IMG/VR virus record: IMGVR_UViG_3300031687_000012
Span: 1-58,940 of that record
Reading direction: 5' to 3' (one strand)
Origin: a virus
Length of the DNA: 58,940 bases
The notes beneath the pieces were generated by a model that did not search any database, was not told the DNA's origin, and saw only the letters and a list, made by a program, of their open reading frames with translations. Shown in pieces: positions 35,124-43,244 of the stretch (position 1 is its first letter; each line of letters starts with the position of its first letter). Both the position numbers and the translations under genes were made by a program.

Positions 35124-35760
35124 ATTTGTTGATTACGCAATTGAACCAGTAATCGTAGAAGAAAACGAGAAAGGTGAAAAAGAATATTTCATCGAAGGTG
35201 TATTCATGCAGGCTGATATTAAAAACAGAAATGGCCGTGTATACCCTAAAGAAGTCATGAAAAAAGAAGTAGACCGATATTGCAGAGAGTTCGTAGAGAA
35301 AGGACGTGCATTCGGTGAGTTGGGACATCCAGATGGACCAACAATTAATTTAGACAAAGTATCTCACATGATAACAAAATTAGAAGAAGATGGCTCTAAT
35401 TTCATGGGAAGAGCAAAGATTTTAAGCACTCCAAATGGTCAAATCGTAAGAAATTTGATTAATGATGGTGCAAAACTTGGCGTATCATCACGAGGTTTGG
35501 GTTCGCTCGAACAAAGAGGTGGTGCCCAATATGTTAAAGGCGATTTTCAACTTGCAACCGCAGCTGATATCGTTGCAGACCCCTCCGCACCTGAGGCCTT
35601 CGTTGAAGGAATCATGGAAGGTGTAGAATGGGTCTATGAGTCTGGTGTACTAAGAGCTAGAGATGTTGAAGTAATGCGTGATACTTTGCGTAATACCAAA
35701 ATGAACAAACTCGAAGAAACCAAACTAAAAATGTGGAAAAAGTTCGTAGAGAACCTATAA
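35107..35760 (+). CDS. 21: Prohead core protease gp21
   Basis: 217 residues (T4 212). It begins MKLISEFVDYAIEPVIVEEN. The family S77 features are the RNGRVYP block near residue 41, catalytic His74 in FGELGHPDGP, and the Ser in LGVSSRGLGS (Ser127/128), followed by ATAADIVADPSAPEAFVEG. It cleaves scaffold and capsid proteins after L/I-x-E during head maturation; gp23 here has such a site (LSE|A). A late promoter lies immediately downstream. Confidence 0.93.
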   Translation: MKLISEFVDYAIEPVIVEENEKGEKEYFIEGVFMQADIKNRNGRVYPKEVMKKEVDRYCREFVEKGRAFGELGHPDGPTINLDKVSHMITKLEEDGSNFMGRAKILSTPNGQIVRNLINDGAKLGVSSRGLGSLEQRGGAQYVKGDFQLATAADIVADPSAPEAFVEGIMEGVEWVYESGVLRARDVEVMRDTLRNTKMNKLEETKLKMWKKFVENL

Positions 35761-35762
35761 TA

Positions 35763-35770
35763 TATAAATA
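35763..35770 (+). promoter_or_regulatory. Late promoter TATAAATA for scaffold and capsid genes
   Basis: A perfect box in the 45-base gap before gp22. The leader carries AACAGGAGAAAAAA before ATG 35806, the same extended context (TATATAAATAAAAG) as the gp18 promoter. Confidence 0.78.
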
Positions 35771-35805
35771 AAAGAGTTAAGCTAAAACTCAAACAGGAGA
35801 AAAAA

Positions 35806-37176
35806 ATGGCAGATTTAGAAAAATCCCTAGAACAAGCGATAGAAGAGGCTATGAAACAGCCGACTGATAAAGCTCAAAAAGGTGACTCAAAACCTGTTAA
35901 GCAAGGTTCATCCGACGCCGCCAAAATTGAAGGTGGTAAGGCTGAAGTCGTCAAACCAGAAGAAAATCCTGTTGACAAAGCAGTTGCATCAGTTAAGAGC
36001 GCAGAGAAAGGAACCAAAGAAGTTAGTGGCGACCCACAACAGAAAGGTGAATCCCCTGCCGAGAAGCAACCTAAGTTGAAGAATGTTAAAGAAGAAGAAG
36101 TATCTGAATCAGAGAAACCTTCTAAGATGCAAACTATCAAGGCTATGGTCAACGCAATGAAGGATATGAGTAAATCAGATTTACAAGCAATGCATTCTAA
36201 AATGGATGACAGTGAAGATGATGAAGACTCAAAAGAGGTTGACGAATCCTTGACTAAAGCAGAGATTGCGAGAAGCATCGTAGAATTCTTAAAGAATTCA
36301 GACGAAGAAACAGTCGAAGAAACTTACAATTCAATTATTGAAGCTAAGAAAGAAGAAGACGAAGACGAAGAAGATGAGGACGAAGATGAAGATGAGAAGG
36401 ATGTTAAAGAATCCTCCGATATCGATTCCGACCTTGTTGAGATGGAAATAGAAGACGACCTATCTAAAATCTCAGAAGCACTTGACCTATCAGAAGAAAA
36501 TTCTGAGAAAGCAAGAGTTATCTTTAAGGCTGCAGTTACTTCTAAAGTGGCAGAAATAAAAGAAGCGTTAGAAACAACTTATTCAAATAATTTAAAAACC
36601 TCAGTAGAAACTGTTAAAGGCGACCTAACGGAAGCAGTTGACAAGTATCTATCGTATTGTGCAGAAGAGTGGACGAAAGAAAACGAACTTGCTATAGAAA
36701 GAGGTTTGAGGTCAGAGATGACAGATAACTTTATTGATGGACTTAAAACATTGTTCGTAGAACATTATGTTGAGATTCCAGAAGATAAATACAATGTTAT
36801 TGATGAACTCGCAAATCGTCTTGATGAGATGGAAGATAAACTAGACAACGAAGTATCTAAAAATATGGATGTTGTTCAAGAAAACGACCAACTCAAAAGA
36901 GGCAATGTGATAATTGAGGCCTGTAAAGACCTTACTGAATCACAAACAGAGAAGATGAATTCACTTGCAGAAGGTGTAGATTTCATTAGTGCTGAAGACT
37001 TTAGTGATAAAGTTCAAGAACTAAAGAATGCTTACTTTCCAAAAGATGGAAACATCGCTGAAGATACTGTAGTAGAAGAAGGAACTGGTGATTTCTCAGA
37101 AGAGAATGAAGTCAGACTTGACCCTGCAATGAATGCTTATACTTCAGCAATTAGTAAACTAAAACCTTTAGGATAA
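35806..37176 (+). CDS. 22: Prohead scaffold (core) protein gp22
   Basis: 456 residues, much longer than T4 gp22 (269). Very charged and helical: a Lys/Glu-rich N-terminal third, an Asp/Glu run (EEDEDEEDEDEDEDEKD, about residues 184-200), and a C-terminal helical core with LKTSVETVKGDLTEAVDKYL and YCAEEWTKENELAIERGLR, the conserved gp22 signature. LAEG near residue 388 fits the gp21 cleavage rule. It forms the internal scaffold that is proteolysed and expelled. A perfect hairpin overlaps its stop codon. Confidence 0.9.
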   Translation: MADLEKSLEQAIEEAMKQPTDKAQKGDSKPVKQGSSDAAKIEGGKAEVVKPEENPVDKAVASVKSAEKGTKEVSGDPQQKGESPAEKQPKLKNVKEEEVSESEKPSKMQTIKAMVNAMKDMSKSDLQAMHSKMDDSEDDEDSKEVDESLTKAEIARSIVEFLKNSDEETVEETYNSIIEAKKEEDEDEEDEDEDEDEKDVKESSDIDSDLVEMEIEDDLSKISEALDLSEENSEKARVIFKAAVTSKVAEIKEALETTYSNNLKTSVETVKGDLTEAVDKYLSYCAEEWTKENELAIERGLRSEMTDNFIDGLKTLFVEHYVEIPEDKYNVIDELANRLDEMEDKLDNEVSKNMDVVQENDQLKRGNVIIEACKDLTESQTEKMNSLAEGVDFISAEDFSDKVQELKNAYFPKDGNIAEDTVVEEGTGDFSEENEVRLDPAMNAYTSAISKLKPLG

Positions 37177-37187
37177 TCTAAAGGTTT
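37162..37187 (+). promoter_or_regulatory. Perfect 10-bp stem-loop between scaffold and capsid genes
   Basis: AAACCTTTAG (37162-37171) pairs with CTAAAGGTTT (37178-37187) around a 6-base loop containing the gp22 stop. No T-run follows, so it is not a standard terminator. It could be an mRNA-processing or stability element that raises gp23 over gp22. Confidence 0.6.
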
Positions 37188-37206
37188 AATTAATAGGAAA
37201 AAACAA

Positions 37207-38514
37207 ATGTTTTTATCAGAAAACTTACAAGAAAAGTGGAGCCCGATTCTAGAACACTCCGATTTACCAAAAATCGAAGACAACTACAAAAGAGCAGTCA
37301 CAGCAGTAATTCTTGAGAACCAAGAGAAAGCCCTAAACGAAGATAGAGCTACTCTCTCAGAAGCTGCACCTATTAATGCTACTGGTTCTGCCATATCTAA
37401 CTGGGATCCAATCCTAATTAGTTTAGTGCGTAGAGCCATGCCAAATCTCGTTGCTTACGACATTTGCGGTGTTCAACCGATGACTGGTCCTACAGGACTT
37501 ATCTTTGCTATGAAAGCAAGATATAACGATTACCCAACTCAATCTGCTGACAGATTGAAACAGACAGAAGCTATGGGTGTACTTGAAGTACAACAAGCAT
37601 CTGCTACTGCTGAAAATGCAGTTGCCGGCAACTATGCCGCTGTTGAAGGTGATCCATTTGCTAGTTCGAGTGCGTATGCTAACGCAACTCCTACTGGTAT
37701 GAGCACAGCTACATCAGAAGCATTAGGCGACACAGGAACTAACGATTTCGCCGAAATGTCATTTACAATTGAGAAATCAACTGTAACTGCTGTATCTAGA
37801 GCATTAAAAGCCGAATACACACTCGAACTTGCACAAGACTTAAAAGCTATCCACGGTCTTGACGCTGAATCTGAGTTGGCAAACATCCTTTCTTCTGAAA
37901 TCCTTGCTGAAATAAACAGGGAAGTAGTAAGAAACGTGAATATACAAGCTAAGACTGGTGCCACAGGCACTGCATCTGCTGGTACATTCAACTTAGATGT
38001 TGACGCTAACGGAAGATGGTCAGTTGAGAAGTTCAAAGGTTTGTTATTCCAAATCGAAAGAGAATCAAACGTAATTGCTAAAGAAACTCGTAGAGGTAAA
38101 GGTAACTTTATTCTATGTTCTTCAGACGTTGCATCTGCTCTTTCAATGGCAGGCGTATTAGATTACGCTCCAGCACTTTCAACTTCTTTGAATGTTGATG
38201 ACACAGGCAATACATTTGCTGGTGTTCTTAACGGAAGAGTTAAAGTGTATATCGATCCATATGCTGGGTCTGATTACATGACAGTTGGTTATAGAGGTTC
38301 AAACCCATATGACGCTGGTATGTTCTATTGCCCTTACGTTCCATTACAAATGGTTCGTGCAGTTGGTGAGAACACATTCCAACCGAAAATTGGTTTTAAA
38401 ACAAGATACGGAATGGTATCTAATCCTTTTGTTGGTGCTACACCTGCAAACGGAATGGCCACTGCTGGTACAAACCAATACTACAGAAAGATTGCAGTTT
38501 CAAACATCCTGTAA
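37207..38514 (+). CDS. 23: Major capsid protein gp23
   Basis: 435 residues, shorter than T4 gp23 (521). It begins MFLSENLQEKWSPILEHSDL. It has NWDPILISLVRRAMPNLVAY and GVQPMTGPTGLIFAMKARYN, diagnostic of gp23 in marine T4-like phages. LSEAAP at residues 50-55 is a gp21 cleavage site (after Glu52), so about 52 residues should be removed. C-terminal blocks are MTVGYRGSNPYDAGMFYCPY and RYGMVSNPF. It forms the HK97-fold hexamers of the head. The gene is followed by a strong terminator. Confidence 0.97.
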   Translation: MFLSENLQEKWSPILEHSDLPKIEDNYKRAVTAVILENQEKALNEDRATLSEAAPINATGSAISNWDPILISLVRRAMPNLVAYDICGVQPMTGPTGLIFAMKARYNDYPTQSADRLKQTEAMGVLEVQQASATAENAVAGNYAAVEGDPFASSSAYANATPTGMSTATSEALGDTGTNDFAEMSFTIEKSTVTAVSRALKAEYTLELAQDLKAIHGLDAESELANILSSEILAEINREVVRNVNIQAKTGATGTASAGTFNLDVDANGRWSVEKFKGLLFQIERESNVIAKETRRGKGNFILCSSDVASALSMAGVLDYAPALSTSLNVDDTGNTFAGVLNGRVKVYIDPYAGSDYMTVGYRGSNPYDAGMFYCPYVPLQMVRAVGENTFQPKIGFKTRYGMVSNPFVGATPANGMATAGTNQYYRKIAVSNIL

Positions 38515-38547
38515 ACTTAGTAGTTTCGAATTTATTCGAATTAAGAA

Positions 38548-38572
38548 GGGACTCTCAGAGTCCCTTTTTTTT
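38548..38572 (+). terminator. Rho-independent terminator after gp23
   Basis: Stem GGGACTC (38548-38554), loop TCA, stem GAGTCCC (38558-38564), then eight T. Confidence 0.93.
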
Positions 38573-38577
38573 AGCGT

Positions 38578-38585
38578 ACTAAATA
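38578..38585 (+). promoter_or_regulatory. Candidate late promoter ACTAAATA
   Basis: An ACTAAATA variant box 6 bases after the gp23 terminator. The predicted leader of about 34 nt contains a small hairpin, CTGTA with TACAG, and an ACGGAGAAAG ribosome site before ATG 38625. Confidence 0.5.
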
Positions 38586-38624
38586 CTACTGTACAATACA
38601 GTACGACACACACACGGAGAAAGT

Positions 38625-38846
38625 ATGAACAATACACAACCTAAAAGTGGCTTTGAAATCAGAGCCGATTTACTTCAACAGAGTGAGAGTATACTCACTG
38701 GAAACATATATAGAAATAATGATTCTATCGTCCAACATAACGATAATTTCCCAAACGACAAGAAACCATTAGGTGACCAATTCGTTTCCACGGAAGATGT
38801 TATTTCAACTGCAAGATTATTAAACGAATTTGTAAACGAGAAGTAA
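38625..38846 (+). CDS. Small protein between gp23 and tube-like gene, unknown function
   Basis: 73 residues: MNNTQPKSGFEIRADLLQQS, then DKKPLGDQFVSTEDVISTAR, then LLNEFVNEK. The pattern, a short helix (EIRADLLQQSESIL) followed by a C-terminal helix with EDVISTARLLNEFV, resembles small conserved proteins near gp23 in marine T4-like phages, from memory. It is a single-gene transcription unit with a terminator on each side, so it should be made independently of the capsid protein. Function unknown. Confidence 0.7.
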   Translation: MNNTQPKSGFEIRADLLQQSESILTGNIYRNNDSIVQHNDNFPNDKKPLGDQFVSTEDVISTARLLNEFVNEK

Positions 38847-38852
38847 AACTTT

Positions 38853-38873
38853 AGGGGACTTCGGTCCCCTTTT
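38853..38873 (+). terminator. UUCG-tetraloop terminator
   Basis: Stem AGGGGAC (38853-38859), loop TTCG, stem GTCCCCT (38864-38870), then a short T-run. The extra-stable UUCG loop closed by C-G is present. Confidence 0.88.
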
Positions 38874-38875
38874 CA

Positions 38876-38883
38876 CATAAATA
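38876..38883 (+). promoter_or_regulatory. Late promoter CATAAATA, leaderless spacing
   Basis: The box lies 2 bases after the terminator T-run and ends 5 bases before ATG 38889; the spacer GTATT has no ribosome site. Confidence 0.68.
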
Positions 38884-38888
38884 GTATT

Positions 38889-39434
38889 ATGGGTATAAAA
38901 ACAGATATAAACAAATCGATACTAAACAGAAATAACTTTAGACTTTTAATAGATAAAGTTCCTACTGTAGAGTATTATGTAAGAACAGTAAACATACCAG
39001 GTGTTCAATTTGGTGAGACTGTTCAGTCAGCGGGTGTTGGTCTAGATGCATTCTTTCCAGGCGATAAGGCATCATTTGATACATTAGAAGTATCATTCTT
39101 AGTAGACGAAGACTTAGAGAACTTTGTTGAGATGTACAACTGGATAGACTCTATCGTACCCCTAAGTGACCCAAAACTATATGGCACATACACGGATACT
39201 GCCGTGACTAGAACGAATGTTCTTGCATCTATTGATAACGATAGAAATCAGTACTCAGATATAACACTAGTTATAAACACAAATAAAAATTTACCTAATA
39301 GATACATAAGATTTCATGATGCATTCCCTACATCGCTAGGGTCAATCGAATTGGAATCAGGCGCAGATGCCGAACCGGCAGTAGTCAATGTATCATTTAG
39401 ATTTTCGTATTACGAGATAAAAACCACCTCGTAA
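38889..39434 (+). CDS. Tail tube-like protein at the gp3 position
   Basis: 181 residues. NNFRLLIDKVPTVEYYVRTVN followed by IPGVQFGETVQSAG and LEVSFLVDEDLENFVEMYNW resembles the tube fold of gp19 and tube-initiator proteins, a beta-barrel with 'F.v.v...vp.....v..p'. Marine T4-like genomes usually carry gp3 (tail completion) or other tail genes here, so it may be a tail-tube terminator, tube initiator (gp54-like) or gp3 equivalent. It has its own late promoter at leaderless spacing between two terminators and the recombination genes. Confidence 0.6.
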   Translation: MGIKTDINKSILNRNNFRLLIDKVPTVEYYVRTVNIPGVQFGETVQSAGVGLDAFFPGDKASFDTLEVSFLVDEDLENFVEMYNWIDSIVPLSDPKLYGTYTDTAVTRTNVLASIDNDRNQYSDITLVINTNKNLPNRYIRFHDAFPTSLGSIELESGADAEPAVVNVSFRFSYYEIKTTS

Positions 39435-39448
39435 TTTACTACAAACTG

Positions 39449-39458
39449 TAGTATAATA
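39449..39458 (+). promoter_or_regulatory. AGTATAAT-type promoter before uvsY
   Basis: TAGTATAATA has its -10 hexamer TATAAT at 39452-39457, 8 bases before ATG 39466. No -35 TTGACA at the usual distance. The same decamer occurs before gp55 (43341) and a shorter form before 52367. Probably an early or middle promoter. Confidence 0.5.
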
Positions 39459-39465
39459 GTATATT

Positions 39466-39909
39466 ATGAACTTAGAACAATTGAAAGCAGAATGGGAAAA
39501 GGATTGTGAGATAGACGATATCGAACTTGATACGGCATCTTTACATGTACCCAAATTACACGCAAAATACTCAGACCTATTAACCAGTAAAATCTTACTG
39601 TTAAAGAAATACAACCAAGACTACAACGAACTACTTAAGTATAAGTGGATGTGGTTCAATGGTAAACTTGACGATGATTTGATTAAAAAGTTTGGTTGGC
39701 AAACAGACCCATTTGATGGTCTAAAAATAATGAAAACAGACTTTAATTACTTCTTCAACTCTGATAAAGATTTAGTCGAATTACAAGCTAAGATTGACTA
39801 TTTACAAGTCACTGTTGACTTTGTAAAGAGATGCATGGATAATATCACATGGAGACATCAAACAATTAAGAACACAATAGAATGGCGTAAGTTCATGGCA
39901 GGCCAATAA
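39466..39909 (+). CDS. uvsY: Recombination mediator UvsY
   Basis: 147 residues. LEQLKAEWEKDCEID, KLHAKYSDLLTSKILLLKKY, WMWFNGKLDDDLIKKFGW and the C-terminal TWRHQTIKNTIEWRKFMAGQ are hallmark UvsY motifs. UvsY loads the RecA-like UvsX recombinase onto single-stranded DNA covered by gp32. It ends by overlapping the start of the next gene by one base (TAATG). It is preceded by an AGTATAAT box and no ribosome site. Confidence 0.9.
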   Translation: MNLEQLKAEWEKDCEIDDIELDTASLHVPKLHAKYSDLLTSKILLLKKYNQDYNELLKYKWMWFNGKLDDDLIKKFGWQTDPFDGLKIMKTDFNYFFNSDKDLVELQAKIDYLQVTVDFVKRCMDNITWRHQTIKNTIEWRKFMAGQ

Positions 39910-40604
39910 TGAACCTTAAGAAATTCGCAATGATATATCCTAGTTATCTAACTGAACATGAATGTGATACAATTCAAGCATTCTCTGAAAGATATGAAGA
40001 GGTTGTATCTGGTACAGGCAATAACGAGAACGATCCAGATGCTGAAAAGTTTCAGAATAATAATCAAGGAAACGTAGATGACAATATCAGACAATCGGAT
40101 GTCAGATGGTTAATACATAACGAGTTTCCATTCGAGATTTCAGACAAAATAGAAAAAGGAATCAACATGGCGTCAGCTGATGCTGGTTGGTTACATCAAT
40201 GGGACTATGTAGAACATCATCAATACACGACATATAGACATAGACCAGATGCACGAGTAACTGGAGACTTCTACACATGGCATACAGATTCAAGCGATGA
40301 ACCGCAATCTGCCGGTGGCAAATACAGAAAGTTAAGTTCTACTATTCAATTATCAAATCCAGAAGACTATGAGGGTGGATTGTTTCAGTGGATAGAACCA
40401 AGAGGAATGTTCGATATGTTGAGAAACAGCGAAAGTCTTCAGACTGTTTCTGTTGATGAATTTATTCAAACTGTTCCATTCAGTGGAAAAGAAAGAGGAA
40501 GTCTTATAGTATTTCCTTCTTTTGTACATCACCAAGTAACGCCAGTTACCAGAGGGACTAGGGTATCACTAGTCAGTTGGTTCCATGGACAACCTTATGT
40601 CTAA
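39909..40604 (+). CDS. 2OG-Fe(II) oxygenase, PKHD-type hydroxylase
   Basis: 231 residues. The N-terminus (MIYPSYLTEHECDTIQAFSE) is typical of PKHD-type hydroxylases. Metal ligands are WHTD (His125, Asp127) and His208 in FPSFVHHQVTPVTRGTR, with Arg218 for 2-oxoglutarate. GGLFQWIEPRG supports the fold. PKHD-type enzymes occur widely in marine T4-like phages between uvsY and uvsW; the substrate is unknown. It overlaps uvsY by one base and UvsW by up to 20 bases, so it sits in the recombination operon. Confidence 0.85.
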   Translation: MNLKKFAMIYPSYLTEHECDTIQAFSERYEEVVSGTGNNENDPDAEKFQNNNQGNVDDNIRQSDVRWLIHNEFPFEISDKIEKGINMASADAGWLHQWDYVEHHQYTTYRHRPDARVTGDFYTWHTDSSDEPQSAGGKYRKLSSTIQLSNPEDYEGGLFQWIEPRGMFDMLRNSESLQTVSVDEFIQTVPFSGKERGSLIVFPSFVHHQVTPVTRGTRVSLVSWFHGQPYV

Positions 40605-42003
40605 TCTAGTCACCGTCTCAAAGGTAGACGAGTGTTTTCTAAAAGTAAATTGCGATAAAGGTCTTGCAAGAGACTTATACGATTTCTTTTCATTTACTGT
40701 ACCTGGCGCTAAGTTCATGCCGTCATACAAAAACAAATGGTGGGATGGTAAAGTAAGACTATTCTCTCTAAAAACTCAGAAGATATACATAGGTCTACTA
40801 CCCTACATTGACGAGTTTTGTAGAGAAAGAGGATTTGATTTTGAGGGCGTAGAAGATGTCATCGGACACAAACATAAACTCAAAGATTGGAATGTAGAAG
40901 ACTTAAACTTACCCTTTGCTCCTAGAGATTACCAACTCGAAGCGTTCCATGAGACAGTCAAGTATGGTAGACAACTTCTTTTGTCTCCTACGGCGTCTGG
41001 CAAGTCTTTAATCATATATATGATAGCCAGATACTACAACATGAAAACAATTATAATTGTTCCTACTACATCGTTGGTAGAACAAATGACAAAGGATTTC
41101 CAAGAGTATGGATACGATAAACAAGTATGTAAAATTTATAGTGGTCAACCTGTATTCCCTGCTGACATTACGGTTACTACATGGCAGAGTTTTGCTAAAG
41201 CACCTAAAGAGGTCATGCAATCGTTTGAAGTAGTAATAGGAGATGAGGCACATCTATTCAAGGCACAAACACTCAAAGGCATATTAGAGAAGATGAAGAC
41301 CACTGCAATTAGAGTTGGTCTCACAGGAACATTAGACGGTACAGAAGTTCATAGACTACAACTAGAGGGACTATTTGGTCCTGTTAAGAAAGTAGTAACT
41401 TCGGCACAACTTATGGAAGAAGGAACTATTGCTAATCTGAAAATTGATTGTCTTATACTCCGTCATACTAAACAGAAGAAAATGTCGTATCAAGATGAGA
41501 TGGACTACTTAGTCGGCAATGATAGTCGGAACGAATTCATATGTAATCTAGTCTATTCACTGAAAGGAAACACTCTAGTATTGTTTCAGTTTGTAGAGAA
41601 ACATGGGGTTCTACTGCATAAGAAGATGTTTGAGAGATTGGGTGATAAACTACATTATGTATATGGTGGTACAGATGTAGAAGACAGAGAGAACGTAAGA
41701 GAAGTCGTGGAACAGGCCAGTGATAATGTCATACTAGCGTCATACGGAACTTTCTCAACTGGAGTAAACATTAAGAGAATAGATAATGTTGTATTCGCAA
41801 GTCCCTCTAAGTCGAGAATAAGAAATTTACAATCAATTGGTCGTGGTCTTCGTAAGGCAGAAGGTAAGACTGAGATGAGGTTATTTGATATATCAGATGA
41901 CCTACAATGTGAAAATCATACTTTAAACCACCTGAAAGAACGGATAAATATATATAACGAAGAAAGTTTTTCATATGAACTCAAACAATTTGACCTTAAA
42001 TGA
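40585..42003 (+). CDS. uvsW: DNA/RNA helicase UvsW
   Basis: 472 residues from ATG 40585; ATG 40597 (MSNLVTVSKV) is an equally good start. Superfamily 2 motifs: motif I SPTASGKS (residues 134-141), motif II GDEAH (219-223), motif III VGLTGTL, and motif VI QSIGRGLRK. The short N-terminal domain with WWDGKVRLFSLKTQKIYIGL is the UvsW DNA-binding part. It unwinds branched DNA and R-loops, switching replication from origin-dependent to recombination-dependent. It overlaps the next start by 4 bases (ATGA). Confidence 0.94.
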   Translation: MDNLMSNLVTVSKVDECFLKVNCDKGLARDLYDFFSFTVPGAKFMPSYKNKWWDGKVRLFSLKTQKIYIGLLPYIDEFCRERGFDFEGVEDVIGHKHKLKDWNVEDLNLPFAPRDYQLEAFHETVKYGRQLLLSPTASGKSLIIYMIARYYNMKTIIIVPTTSLVEQMTKDFQEYGYDKQVCKIYSGQPVFPADITVTTWQSFAKAPKEVMQSFEVVIGDEAHLFKAQTLKGILEKMKTTAIRVGLTGTLDGTEVHRLQLEGLFGPVKKVVTSAQLMEEGTIANLKIDCLILRHTKQKKMSYQDEMDYLVGNDSRNEFICNLVYSLKGNTLVLFQFVEKHGVLLHKKMFERLGDKLHYVYGGTDVEDRENVREVVEQASDNVILASYGTFSTGVNIKRIDNVVFASPSKSRIRNLQSIGRGLRKAEGKTEMRLFDISDDLQCENHTLNHLKERINIYNEESFSYELKQFDLK

Positions 42004-42494
42004 CATCACCTACAGATTTAGTACCAAATAGATACGAAGTAATAAAACTCAAAGACGGAGCAGAAATAGTCGGAATGACTAGAGACTGTGGAGATTACTT
42101 AGAGATAACATTACCTATGATATGTCAGTTATCTATTGTACCAGGAACACCAAGAACAAACGCAGTGTTTTACCCTTACTCACCATTGAGTTCGGACGAG
42201 AGAGTTCAATTACCAAAGTCACAAGTCGTTCATAGAAATCTAATGAATCCTCAGTTTATAGAATTCTATGACAATGCATCAAGCAAATGGTTTGATATGA
42301 TTGAGAACCAAAGTATACCTCTAATGACCAAACAAGACGAAAAGGTTGCAGATAGAATGAGAGGCGCTCTTAATGATATGATGAGTAAATACCAACACTT
42401 AGATGATGCGGACTTAGACAGAGCCTTAGAAGATTTAGAATTCGAAGATGATTTCGATGAAGATTATATAATCGACAAGAAGAAATTACATTAG
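42000..42494 (+). CDS. Conserved protein of unknown function, Sm-like N-terminus
   Basis: 164 residues. The N-terminal 70 residues (NRYEVIKLKDGAEIVGMTRD, YLEITLPMICQLSIVPG) have the strand pattern of a small Sm/LSm-like barrel, which is a guess. The C-terminal third is very acidic (DDADLDRALEDLEFEDDFDE). Proteins with this layout are common next to uvsW in marine T4-like phages, from memory. Starts at an ATG that overlaps the UvsW stop (ATGA), so translation is coupled. An RNA- or protein-binding role would fit. Confidence 0.6.
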   Translation: MTSPTDLVPNRYEVIKLKDGAEIVGMTRDCGDYLEITLPMICQLSIVPGTPRTNAVFYPYSPLSSDERVQLPKSQVVHRNLMNPQFIEFYDNASSKWFDMIENQSIPLMTKQDEKVADRMRGALNDMMSKYQHLDDADLDRALEDLEFEDDFDEDYIIDKKKLH

Positions 42495-42506
42495 GCTTTT
42501 GAAATG

Positions 42507-42514
42507 ACTAAATA
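42507..42514 (+). promoter_or_regulatory. Candidate late promoter ACTAAATA before small membrane genes
   Basis: ACTAAATA lies 12 bases after the preceding stop. A 6-bp hairpin TATAAC/GTTATA (42521-42537) follows. TATAAT at 42550-42555 is a second possible -10. ACTGGAGATACC precedes ATG 42580. Confidence 0.35.
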
Positions 42515-42579
42515 AGTGCGTATAACTTTGAGTTATATACATTTATCATTATAATTTATATATTTAAACTGGAGATACC

Positions 42580-42744
42580 ATGTCAGCTGCAATCAGATTG
42601 ATTCAGAAGAGCATGGTGGGACGATTCGAAGACCTGAAAGAAGTGCTACCCAGCATCATAGAAGCAATTGAGTTTATGACACTATTGACTCTTCCTGTTT
42701 TATTACCGTTTTTCATTATGTTTATGTCGAAAGGCATTGTATAG
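42580..42744 (+). CDS. Small membrane protein (54 residues)
   Basis: ATG 42580 behind a strong CTGGAGA ribosome site. The protein has an amphipathic N-terminal half (IRLIQKSMVGRFEDLKEVLP) and one transmembrane helix (MTLLTLPVLLPFFIMFM) near the C-terminus. Its stop TAG shares one base with a GTG start of the next gene. First of four tiny overlapping membrane-protein genes; no family recognised. Possible roles are host membrane takeover, superinfection exclusion or lysis control. Confidence 0.65.
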   Translation: MSAAIRLIQKSMVGRFEDLKEVLPSIIEAIEFMTLLTLPVLLPFFIMFMSKGIV

Positions 42745-42842
42745 TGTCTAACAAGACCAAAACAAACTTACAAGACACAGCAGAGGTGGCAACACTTCTG
42801 TTTGTGTTCTGTATATCTATAATAGGATTGGTACCAGCATGA
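42744..42842 (+). CDS. Very small membrane protein (32 residues), GTG start
   Basis: Starts at GTG 42744 (TAGTG overlap) and ends in TGA overlapping the next ATG (ATGA). MSNKTKTNLQDTAEV is followed by a single hydrophobic helix ATLLFVFCISIIGLVPA. Both junctions show coupled translation, which supports a real gene despite its size. Function unknown. Confidence 0.5.
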   Translation: MSNKTKTNLQDTAEVATLLFVFCISIIGLVPA

Positions 42843-43093
42843 AACACGATTCATGGAAAAGACCGAAAGATATGGTATATGCCGAATACAGGCAGGAAGA
42901 CCTTAATTTCAACTCACTAAATATAGTAGAAGATGCAACTCCTGAAGAAGTTGATGAGTGGATGAACACTGATTACTTTATGAAAGGCGAATTCGATGTA
43001 ATGAAATTGTTCGTACTAGTTCCTGCATTGATTCAAGTTACAGTATTTTTTATGATGCTCTTTATGTTTTATGTCAATAGTCTCTTTTATTAG
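42839..43093 (+). CDS. Small membrane protein with soluble N-terminus (84 residues)
   Basis: ATG 42839 overlaps the preceding stop. Residues 1-55 are charged (KHDSWKRPKDMVYAEYRQED, ATPEEVDEWMNTDYFMKGEF). Residues 57-84 form a transmembrane helix (LFVLVPALIQVTVFFMMLFM). Likely C-terminal tail-anchored in the inner membrane. The next gene begins inside its 3' end in another frame. Unknown function. Confidence 0.65.
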   Translation: MKHDSWKRPKDMVYAEYRQEDLNFNSLNIVEDATPEEVDEWMNTDYFMKGEFDVMKLFVLVPALIQVTVFFMMLFMFYVNSLFY

Positions 43094-43244
43094 AAAAACG
43101 CTCAAACTCATGTTTGGGTTAGGTAAGTCTGAAGACTTTGAGATAAGTATACTTAATATACTGATAATAGCTCTATTATTAGGAAGTATGTTTGTAGTAG
43201 GTAATGGATTACTCCTTATATGGATCCTGACCCTGGCGACATAA
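43071..43244 (+). CDS. Small membrane protein (57 residues)
   Basis: ATG 43071 overlaps the previous gene by 23 bases. MSIVSFIRKTLKLMFGLGKS is followed by DFEISILNILIIALLLGSMF and VVGNGLLLIWILTLAT, giving one or two hydrophobic helices. A positively charged amphipathic N-terminus and hydrophobic C-terminal half resemble small holin-like or membrane-stress peptides, with no diagnostic motif. Last of the four-gene cluster. Confidence 0.55.
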   Translation: MSIVSFIRKTLKLMFGLGKSEDFEISILNILIIALLLGSMFVVGNGLLLIWILTLAT

